A stretch of 39,553 nt of DNA from Lentisphaerota bacterium (GTDB lineage Bacteria; Verrucomicrobiota; Kiritimatiellia; RFP12; JAAYLN01): assembly GCA_012521875.1 (NCBI GenBank), contig JAAYLN010000252.1, positions 1-39,553 of the forward strand, given 5' to 3'. Made by a program: the position numbers and the translations under genes. Below are positions 24,951-31,491 of this stretch, one piece after another. The notes under the pieces are model-generated. The model made no database searches. It saw nothing but the letters and a program-made list of their open reading frames with translations, and was not told where the DNA came from. Position 1 is the first letter of the stretch. The number at the start of each line of letters is the position of its first letter.

Positions 24951-26921
24951 ATGAGCGTTTACCCTCGCATCCGCGCTTTTTGGCTCTGGATGGTGCTTAT
25001 AACCGCTATCGGCAGTCTCGTAGCACATGCGTATGACTCGCCGCGCATCGGGCGTTTGCCGCTGGATACCCAATGGGTGCCGGCCGACCTGCGGGTTGCG
25101 ATTGTCGCGCCGGCCTGGAAAGAGGTGGTCTATCTGGACAAGGCCGCGTCGTTGCTGCGCGAGGAGCATGTGGCGGGCACCCTCTGGCATGCCGAACTCC
25201 CGCCCGGCACCCTCGGCGGCGGCGGGCGGCTGGAGCAGCGTGTCCGGCGCATCGGCAACGATCTGCTGGTGGATCTCGAGATTGCAAATCTCGGCACACA
25301 GGCCCTGGCCGGTGTCTTCCTGCTGCTCAATGTTCCGGCACCGGAGTTCGCCGGCGGCAGTTTCCGCATCGACGAGTCCCGCGGCGAGCTACCCCTGGTT
25401 CCCGGCAAGCCGCACCTGCGCATAGGCGACGGTACGCAATGCACCCTCTGGAACGCCGACGCCACACAGGGCGTCTCGCTCGGCTCGGACACCCCCCTGC
25501 GCCTGCTGATCCAGGATGGACGCCGCTGGGGCCCCGAGTTCTCGGTGCTAGCCACGCTCCACGTGGGTACCCCGCCACCCGGACGCACACTGCGCCGCCA
25601 CTTCACTCTCTCGGCACTTGGCAAGTTGCCGACTCCGGCACCACCGGGTATCCTGACCCTCGACCCGGACAAGCACCTAGGAGCCCCCCTGGAGGGCTTT
25701 GGTGGCAACTTCTGCTTCAGCCTGCAGGAGCCCGTAGCAGAGCAGGTGCGCCGCAGGCTGCGTCCGCGTGTGGCGCGACTCCGCATGCATCTGGACGATT
25801 TGCGTCCGCCGCCGCCCGGCAGCCGCGACCCCCACACCGACTGGTTGCGCATGCTGGCGCTGGCCGACCGTCCGTGGAGTGAATTGTGGTACAATCTGGG
25901 ACTCGCCGAAACGCTGCACCGTGACGGTACACGCCTCCAGATCAGCACATGGCGCGTGCCGGAGTGGATACTTGACCATCCACCCATGCACGACCAAAAC
26001 CATATCGCGCCCGCACACTACGATACTCTGGCCGGCATGGTCGCCGCCTACCTCGACTATATGCGCCTCACGCGTGGTGCCGTTCCCGAGACCTTCTCCT
26101 TCAACGAGCCCGACTGGGGCGCCAACGTCATCTTTACCCCGGAAGAGTACCGCGACGCCCTGCTCGCCATCAACAGGGCACTGCAGCGCCACGGCCTTGA
26201 GACGCGCCTGATGATCGGCGACCTCTCCAACGCCGGTTCCGGCAACGACTATCTGGCGCCCGTACTGACCAACGAGACCCTGATGGCGCGGGCCGCCGGA
26301 CTCTCCTTCCACGCCTGGCAGGCGGCTTGCGAGCCCGACTATGAGGCATGGCGAACGCTTGCCGACCAGACCGGACTGCCGCTCATCGTCGGCGAGATCG
26401 GAGTCGACCACAACTGGCGCGAGGTGCAACTGCACGGCTACGACTACGCGCTGCGGGAGATGGCGCACTATCTGGATGTCTTGCGCATGGCGCGGCCGCA
26501 GCAGGTGCTCTACTGGGAATACGGCGGCAGCTACGCGCTCCTGCCGCCGGAGACGTGGCGCGAACGCCACCCCGAAAGCGAACGCCTCGCCCTGCAGCAG
26601 CACATGGTATCGTTGACGCCGCCAGGTGCGGCGGCTATCGCCTGCCACTCACCGCTCAAGGAGGTCGCTGCCGCCGCCTTCGCCTTTCCGCAGGGAAAGG
26701 CCGAGGGATACACGCTGCACGTGGCCAACTTCGGTACGGATGCCGCAATGACAATTACCGGCCTCCCGCCCCGCATACGGCGGCTGAATGTGTTCGAAAC
26801 CTCGCAGGGGGTCTGTTTTAGTGCCAGGCGGGCTATAACCTGCAAAGACGGAACGGCCAGTGTGACACTGCCGGCCCTCTCGCTGACGAGCTTTACCACC
26901 CTCTCCCTGCCGCACACTTAG
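24951..26921 (+). CDS. Exported glycoside hydrolase, clan GH-A, GH30-like
   Basis: A 656-aa protein with a signal peptide (1-27, ending LVAHA). Residues about 30-210 form a beta-rich N-terminal domain. A TIM-barrel follows, opening EGFGGNFCFSL, like the GFGG start of GH30 enzymes. The probable acid/base is Glu386 in SFNEPDWG and the nucleophile Glu482 in PLIVGEIGVD, on strands 4 and 7, as clan GH-A requires. WEYGGSYALLP marks the end of the barrel. Residues about 550-656 look like a terminal beta-sandwich (GYTLHVANFGTDAAMTITGLP), as in GH30. GH39 or an unclassified GH-A family is the alternative; the substrate is unknown. The terminal LPHT and the TAG stop come from the first unit of a minisatellite array. 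It diverges from nfeD-qmcA. Confidence 0.82.
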   Translation: MSVYPRIRAFWLWMVLITAIGSLVAHAYDSPRIGRLPLDTQWVPADLRVAIVAPAWKEVVYLDKAASLLREEHVAGTLWHAELPPGTLGGGGRLEQRVRRIGNDLLVDLEIANLGTQALAGVFLLLNVPAPEFAGGSFRIDESRGELPLVPGKPHLRIGDGTQCTLWNADATQGVSLGSDTPLRLLIQDGRRWGPEFSVLATLHVGTPPPGRTLRRHFTLSALGKLPTPAPPGILTLDPDKHLGAPLEGFGGNFCFSLQEPVAEQVRRRLRPRVARLRMHLDDLRPPPPGSRDPHTDWLRMLALADRPWSELWYNLGLAETLHRDGTRLQISTWRVPEWILDHPPMHDQNHIAPAHYDTLAGMVAAYLDYMRLTRGAVPETFSFNEPDWGANVIFTPEEYRDALLAINRALQRHGLETRLMIGDLSNAGSGNDYLAPVLTNETLMARAAGLSFHAWQAACEPDYEAWRTLADQTGLPLIVGEIGVDHNWREVQLHGYDYALREMAHYLDVLRMARPQQVLYWEYGGSYALLPPETWRERHPESERLALQQHMVSLTPPGAAAIACHSPLKEVAAAAFAFPQGKAEGYTLHVANFGTDAAMTITGLPPRIRRLNVFETSQGVCFSARRAITCKDGTASVTLPALSLTSFTTLSLPHT

Positions 26922-27020
26922 TCTCCACACTTAGTCGCCTTACACTTAGTCGCCGCACTTAGTCGCCTTACACTTAGTCTCCACACTTAGTCGCCGCACT
27001 TAGTCCCTACGCTTTGTCAA
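26913..27020. repeat. Minisatellite array, CACACTTAGTC type, overlapping the GH30-like gene end
   Basis: Seven to eight units (CACACTTAGTCTC, ACACTTAGTCGCC, GCACTTAGTCGCC), closing with ACGCTTTGTC. The first unit encodes His-Thr-stop of the glycosidase gene, just as the array at 19206 ends murQ. Confidence 0.9.
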
Positions 27021-27254
27021 GAGCTGTCCCTGTTGGCGAACACGGAGATCCGTCCCCACGAGAATGGCCCGGCGGAGCCGGGCAGAGAGCGGGGCGCTTT
27101 CTCGTCCTCGTCGTCCTCGTCATTGTCATCGAGCCCCGGTACTACCGGTACTGCCGTGCCTGCCGGTACTGCCGCGTGGCTACCGCCCCATAGCCAAGGC
27201 TACGTAGGACAGGCGACGTCGCCCTGTGCTGGCGCGCTTTTGCAGGTGCTGCCC
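27021..27254. repeat. Mixed repeat block
   Basis: No gene. TCGTCCTCGTCGTCCTCGTC-type units (about 27102-27128) and GAGCCCCGGTACTACCGG with GGTACTGCCG units (27130-27178) match the block at 22820 without its hairpin. From about 27205 GGCGACGTCGCCCTGTGCTGGCGCGCTTTTGC leads into the next hairpin pair, as at 23093. Confidence 0.65.
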
Positions 27255-27335
27255 CCAGAGTGGCGCGGACATTCCTGTCTGCGCACGTCGCCGAGGGCAG
27301 ACAGGAATGTCTGCCCCACACTGCCACGCTCCAGC
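27255..27335. repeat. Hairpin-pair repeat, ATTCCTGTCTGC family
   Basis: CAGAGTGGCGCGGACA-TTCC-TGTCTGC, the spacer GCACGTCGCCGA, then GGCAGACA-GGAA-TGTCTGCC and CCACACTGCCACGCTCC. It is a single unit of the family triplicated at 23127. Confidence 0.88.
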
Positions 27336-27518
27336 ACTGCCAGGACGGCTTCGCCCTACTCCTGTGCTGGCGCGCTTTTGTGGAAACTTCCCAGGCGCCC
27401 GACCCCCTTCGACCCCCGTCAACCCCCTTCGACCCCCATCGAGGCTTGTGAACGACAGTATCGACACTGCCTACTGCTCCTGACCAGCGACACCACCAGC
27501 CGCCCTCTCTTTCGCTTT
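27336..27518. repeat. GACGGCTTCGCCC fragment and four 10-nt units
   Basis: No gene. 27341 starts GGACGGCTTCGCCCTACTCC and GTGCTGGCGCGC. At 27401-27440 there are four 10-nt units (GACCCCCTTC, GACCCCCGTC, AACCCCCTTC, GACCCCCATC). Confidence 0.7.
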
Positions 27519-27611
27519 CGACAAAGCGTAGGGACGAAGTGTGGAGACGAAGCGTAGCCGACAAAGTGTGGAGATAAAGCGTGGCGACAAAGTGTGTCTC
27601 TGACCCATTCC
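27519..27611. repeat. Minisatellite array in inverted orientation, GACAAAGTGTGGA type
   Basis: About seven units: GACAAAGCGTAGG, GACGAAGTGTGGA, GACGAAGCGTAGCC, GACAAAGTGTGGA, GATAAAGCGTGGC, GACAAAGTGTG, the reverse complement of the CACACTTWGTC arrays. It ends TCTCTGACCCATTCCAACTGCC, the shared tail that also follows GACAAAGTGGCGTC at 17156 and 23403. This links the minisatellite and the 3'-end element into one family. Confidence 0.85.
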
Positions 27612-27770
27612 AACTGCCTACTGCCACTGCCTACTGCTACTTTCCTGTCCCCTGTCTCCCCTTCCCGCGCTTCTGTGCCTCCGTGCCTCTGTGAGAGACT
27701 CCTGCTGACGCCACTGCCTACTGCCACTGCCTACTGCTACTTCCCTGTCCCCTGTCTCCTGTCCCCTATC
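27612..27770. repeat. 100-nt-spaced direct repeat of TGCCTACTGCCACTGCCTAC
   Basis: ACTGCCTACTGCCACTGCC, then TACTGCTACTT and CCTGTCCCCTGTCTCC, is found at 27612 and again at 27712. Between them is CTTCTGTGCCTCCGTGCCTC wording. After it, 27771-27846 holds one more minisatellite unit (about 27800-27815) and the 5' region of the methyltransferase gene. Confidence 0.8.
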
Positions 27771-27846
27771 TGTACCGTCAACCGCACGCAAACACGTGTG
27801 GTGACTAAGTGTGGCAGCCTTCCGTGGCACATGCTACACTAAGCTC

Positions 27847-28626
27847 ATGCACAAACCCGACATGGACGAAGCCGCACCCGACGCCGCATCACCTTTCCCC
27901 GAAACGGCCGACATCGAAACGTCTAACGACGATTACGCCACGCGTTTCAAGGGCGCCACGGGGGCCTGGATGCTCGCGGTACAGACGCGCCTGACGCGCG
28001 CTCTACTTAAGAACCAGCCGCGCGGCACCTTGTTGGATGTCGGCGGCGGACACGGGCAGTTGGCCTACCCGCTGGCGGATGACGGATGGAAGATCGAGGT
28101 GCTCGGCAGCGCGCCGAGCTGCCGCAAGCGCATCGCGACACTGGTCGATGCACAGCGCTGCACCTTTACCGTCGGCAATGTGATTGAACTCCCCTACCCC
28201 GACCGGCACTTCGATGCCGTGATCTGTTTCCGTCTGCTGACGCACTGCGAGCGCTGGCCGCAGCTCGTCAAGGAGCTCTGCCGCGTCTCGCGCGGTCCGG
28301 TGATCGTGGATTATCCCACCAGCCAGAGCGTCAACGCCATCGCGCCGGCGCTCTTCGCCGCCAAGAAGAAGATCGAGCGCAACACGCGCACCTGGCGGCT
28401 CTTCCGTCATGCCGAGGTGGACGAAGCCTTCGCCGCGGCGGGCTACCGTATTGTGGCGCGGCGCAAGCAATTCGCCCTGCCGATGGTGCTGCACCGCGCT
28501 CTACGGTGCGCACCTGTCTCGGCAGGGCTCGAAGCCGTCTGCCGCGCCTGCGGCCTGACAGCCCTCTTGGGCTCGCCCGTCATTCTCCGCGCGGAACGCG
28601 TGGAGAATGATGCCGGACTGGCCTGA
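27847..28626 (+). CDS. SAM-dependent methyltransferase (class I, type 11-like)
   Basis: A 259-aa cytoplasmic protein. Motif I TLLDVGGGHGQLAYPL lies at 61-76, followed by an acceptor region in which the usual acidic residue of motif II is less clear (KIEVLGSAPSC). FTVGNVIELPYPDRHFDAVICFRLLTHCERW matches motifs III-IV of the type-11/UbiE-like fold, with HFDAVICFRLL the core. A methyl acceptor cannot be deduced. The ATG at 27847 lacks a Shine-Dalgarno; GTGGCA (27811) and TACACT (27835) are 18 nt apart and would put the transcript start almost at the ATG, so the message may be leaderless. Neighbouring genes give no pathway context. Confidence 0.85.
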   Translation: MHKPDMDEAAPDAASPFPETADIETSNDDYATRFKGATGAWMLAVQTRLTRALLKNQPRGTLLDVGGGHGQLAYPLADDGWKIEVLGSAPSCRKRIATLVDAQRCTFTVGNVIELPYPDRHFDAVICFRLLTHCERWPQLVKELCRVSRGPVIVDYPTSQSVNAIAPALFAAKKKIERNTRTWRLFRHAEVDEAFAAAGYRIVARRKQFALPMVLHRALRCAPVSAGLEAVCRACGLTALLGSPVILRAERVENDAGLA

Positions 28627-28795
28627 GACAACCGATTCAATCTGCGGCATATGCGCCTGCGCAGCAGGACATCTGCGCAATCTGCGGTTACAATTCTCCG
28701 CGTCTCCGCGCCTCCGCGTGGGCTTTCCCAGTTGCTTTCGACAAAGCTCCCGACAATGCTTGCGACAAAGTAGGGTCCGGGCCTAATCCGACGGC
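28627..28795. repeat. Repeat block between the methyltransferase and ThuA genes
   Basis: CAATCTGCGG is interrupted by ATGCGCCTGC-GCA-GCAGGACAT (28650-28675), as at 17250, then CTCCGCGTCTCCGCGCCTCC wording (28696-28720). 28733-28800 is another GACAAAG...GCGACAAAGTAGGGTC...CCGACGGCCTACTT element, which ends in the stop and last codon of the ThuA gene. Confidence 0.8.
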
Positions 28796-29539
28796 CTACT
28801 TCACAGGCTCGAAAGGCTCGCGCTCGTGAGGGCAGACCGGGGCGTCGCCGACGCCGTTGGCCGGCATGCACCAGCGGATGCCGTTGGCCAGCACGCGCTG
28901 CACAGCCGGATTGTGGTAGATCGGCAGGGTTTCGTGACCCGGCGCAAAATAGAAGATCTTGCCGAGACCGCGCTGGAATGTCACGCCGCTGCGGAAGACG
29001 TTGCCGCCCGCGTACCACGACATGAAGACCACGTGGCCGTCGTTGGGAATACCGAACGGCTCCCCGTACATCTCCGTCTGCTCAATGGCAAAGGTCTCGG
29101 GAACTCCCTGCGCGATGGGATGCGCCGGGTCGCAAACCCATACGCGTTCACGCTCGCCGATCTCGCGCCAGCGCAGTGTGCAGGGCGTGCCGAGCATGCG
29201 GCGGAAGATCTTCGACATGTGACCGGAGTGCAGCACCACCAGCCCCATGCCGCCGAAGATGCGCTTCTGGATGCGGTCGACCAGCTCATCGGGCACCTTG
29301 TCGTGCGCCATGTGGCCCCACCAGACGAGGACATCCGTCTTGTTGAGCACCTTGTCGGGCAATCCGTTCTCAGGCATGTCGAGCGACACGGCGCGAATCG
29401 TGCAACCCTCCAGCTCCGGCCGAAGTACCCTTCTCAGGTAGGCGTGGATGCCCTTGGGGTAGTGCTTGCGGCAAAGCTTGCCATAATCGCTCTCCGCCTG
29501 CTCGTGCATAAACTCGTTCCAGATTGTGATACTGGGCAT
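28796..29539 (-). CDS. ThuA-like domain protein
   Basis: A 247-aa protein of the ThuA/class I glutamine amidotransferase-like fold. Matching features: TDVLVWWGHMAHDKVPDELVDRIQKRI (the strand-helix before the elbow), GLVVLHSGHMSKIF at the position of the nucleophile elbow, DPAHPIAQGVPETF, EMYGEPF, and GLGKIFYFAPGHETLPIYHNPAVQRVLANGIRW. ThuA proteins occur in sugar-utilisation loci and their activity is poorly defined; a catalytic Cys is lacking here, as in most. There is no signal peptide. The ATG at 29539 has GGGAG 7 nt upstream. It ends GTG-AAG-TAG at the repeat shared with qmcA. Possible role in sugar metabolism, by analogy only. Confidence 0.83.
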   Translation of the reverse strand: MPSITIWNEFMHEQAESDYGKLCRKHYPKGIHAYLRRVLRPELEGCTIRAVSLDMPENGLPDKVLNKTDVLVWWGHMAHDKVPDELVDRIQKRIFGGMGLVVLHSGHMSKIFRRMLGTPCTLRWREIGERERVWVCDPAHPIAQGVPETFAIEQTEMYGEPFGIPNDGHVVFMSWYAGGNVFRSGVTFQRGLGKIFYFAPGHETLPIYHNPAVQRVLANGIRWCMPANGVGDAPVCPHEREPFEPVK

Positions 29540-29868
29540 GTTCGTCTCCCTCTAGTTCCTTAGGATGTGGCGCTACGGCATATTCGCCTTCGCGTTTCAT
29601 TGAATGTAAGACTATCACGCCATGCCTTGTAAGTTCAAGTCATAATCGGTTGCCGTCATAATCGGTTGCCGTAATCGGTTGCCAGGGATGTGAATACGAG
29701 CCTTGCCGAGTGAATCGAGCGAGTCGATAGAATCGAGCGAATCGATTCAGTCGAATCCATCGACTTTATCGCTTCCATCAAACACACCGTTTCAGCACAA
29801 CATGTGACTCCGTACTCTGCCTTGTATTATCCGAGGCCGGGGGGGATTACCATGCCCGCAAACACAAA
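29540..29868. repeat. Upstream region of the ThuA gene with tandem TAATCGGTTGCC and GAATCGAGC units
   Basis: GTCATAATCGGTTGCC occurs at 29639-29654 and 29655-29670, and a shorter GTAATCGGTTGCC at 29671-29683. From 29707 to 29763 there are degenerate units (GAATCGAGCGAGTCGATAG, GAATCGAGCGAATCGATTC). I see no gene and no confident promoter, though this region must hold that of the ThuA gene. Both arrays could be protein-binding sites, untested. Confidence 0.72.
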
Positions 29869-30147
29869 TCAAAAATCCCCTCCCCCGCACGCCTCCTTGC
29901 GTATGGCCGAGGGTGTCTTGCCCGTGACGCGCTTGACATAGGTCGAGAGGAAGGCTGTGTTGGTGATGCCCATGCGCACAGCAATTGTCTTAATGGGCAG
30001 ATCCGACTTGCAGAGGTAGTTGTTGATCAGATGGCGCCGCTGCCATTCGCGGTAGGTGCCCGGCGATACTCCCATCCGGCGCTTGAAGGCAGCTCTAAGA
30101 TGACGCTCCGAAAACGCTATAGCGGACGGAATCAAAATGCAGGGCAT
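29869..30147 (-). pseudogene. Truncated AraC-family regulator, C-terminal HTH only
   Basis: 92 codons. FSERHLRAAFKRRMGVSPGTYREWQR covers the end of the first helix-turn-helix and the linker, and IKTIAVRMGITNTAFLSTYVKRVTGKTPSAIRKE the second HTH, as in AraC C-termini. The N-terminal sensor domain and the first helix of the DNA-binding domain are gone. Upstream of IAFSERHLR the sequence belongs to the opposed beta-helix remnant. One half-HTH is unlikely to bind DNA, so I call it a fragment. The codons are otherwise intact, suggesting recent loss. Confidence 0.75.
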
Positions 30148-30161
30148 CGCAGTCGAAATAG

Positions 30162-30731
30162 ACTACGTACACCTCGGTATGCTCCCATATCACGACCAAC
30201 ACCGTCTTCCTCGGCAAGGGTATCCGGCTCGCTGGCGCGGGTATCGGCAGCACCATCCTCAAACCAGGCGCCGACAATATGCGGCTGTTGAGTTTCAACC
30301 ACGAGGATGCCGTGGCGGAAAAGATGACCCTGACAGGTGTGTACTTCGACACATCGGTCTACATCCATGGTGCCGTTGCCTCCTTCGCCTCGCGCGGGGG
30401 AACCATCTCAGAGTGCCGCATCACCGGCAACTCCAGAGCCTCGAAGAACTACTGCAGCGGCGTGGTGGCCAACATGAGCGCGGGTCTGATCTCCCGTTGT
30501 ATTATTGACAACAACCTTGAGCCCGGGGACAACGACTATCAGCATTCCATGGTGCGTTTGGTAGATGGAGGAACTGTCGAGAACACCCTCTTCTATAACA
30601 ACACCACAAAGAATTTCGGCACCATCACCTTGCAGGGTCCCGGGATCGTCCGCAACTGCACGTTTGTCGGCAACACGAACCGCGAGGCCCAGGTTTACAT
30701 TGCGTCCGACAAGGCCTCGGTCATCAACTGT
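30162..30731 (+). pseudogene. Beta-helix (parallel right-handed) protein fragment, both ends lost
   Basis: An open frame without start codon begins after a stop at 30159. It reads HITTNTVFLGKGIRLAGAGI, then STILKPGADNMRLLSF, EKMTLTGVYF, GTISECRITGNSRASK, GLISRCIIDNN, GTVENTLFYNN, GPGIVRNCTFVGNTN and ASVINC: typical rungs of pectin-lyase-like or PMP-like repeats. The N-terminus is missing at the AraC junction. At 30733 the frame enters the 367-bp repeat, which adds about 57 unrelated residues. No signal peptide or anchor is left. The intact relative is the frameshifted gene at 36494-38691. Confidence 0.72.
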
Positions 30732-30732
30732 G

Positions 30733-31395
30733 CAGGCGCGGCGGGCGGGGCGGTTCGGTACAGACGCAGCCTGGTGAACGCGAGGCCGCAACGCTGGAGC
30801 ACGCCGTCCCCGGCGGTAACGTTCTCCACTCATGCGCCTTCCAACTTACCGCGGAGACCGCGGGCTCCAGTGCGCATCGGAAGCGAACGCAGAGAACGGA
30901 ACTGACGACAAGTAGCGACAGGCTCGAGAGAGGGCGAATGCGTCTGCGACAAAGACAGTCCCACCAGAGTGGCGCGGACATTCCTGTCTGCGCGGGTATG
31001 CGCGGGCAGACAGGAATGTCTGCCCCACACTACCACGCTCCATCGCTGCGGCCAGCCGGGACGGCGTCGCCCTTCGAGTAGCGGTACCGTGAGCTTGTAC
31101 AGGCGCGGCGGGCGGGGCGGTTCGGTACAGACGCAGCCTGGTGGACGCGAGGCCGCAACGCTGGAGCACGCCGTCCCCGGCGGTAACGTTCTCCACTCAT
31201 GCGCCTTCCAACTTACAGCGGAGACCGCGGGCTCCAGAGCGCATCGGAAGCGAACGCGGAGAACGGAACTGTCGACAAGTAGCGACAGGATCGAGAGAGG
31301 GCGAATGCGTCTGCGACAAAGGCAGTCACACCAGAGTGGCGCGGACATTCCTGTCTGCGCGGGTATGCGCGGGCAGACAGGAATGTCTGCCCCAG
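30733..31395. repeat. 367-bp tandem duplication containing hairpin pairs
   Basis: Unit 1 starts at 30733 and unit 2 at 31100 with CAGGCGCGGCGGGCGGGGCG. The 367-nt offset holds without change from the start up to the end of the hairpin pair (about 31028 and 31395), with scattered substitutions (for example GTGAACG versus GTGGACG). Each unit holds one ATTCCTGTCTGC-type hairpin pair (about 30975 and 31342). Unit 2 then jumps to AGAGCGCATCGGAAGCG, a copy of its own interior (31236). A third partial copy is at 39297-39329. No gene is present. Confidence 0.9.
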
Positions 31396-31424
31396 AGCGC
31401 ATCGGAAGCGAACGGGAGGCCACA

Positions 31425-31491
31425 GCCCAAATCACAAATCACAAATCTAAAATCCCTTGGCGTTCCTGGCGTCTTGGCGGTTCGATTCACA
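31425..31491. repeat. GGCGTTCCTGGCGTCTTGG wording after the DUF4838 gene
   Basis: AAATCACAAATCACAAATC units and then GGCGTTCCTGGCGTCTTGG (31459-31477). Its match is at 39181-39199. These phrase-like repeats are widespread in this type of genome. Confidence 0.6.

Noticed and set aside
26949-27842. Several 60-170-codon frames between the GH30-like and methyltransferase genes
   Set aside because: They are translations of the repeats (ADRNVCPT, MARTFLSA wording) seen at other sites. The frames differ between copies of the same repeat.
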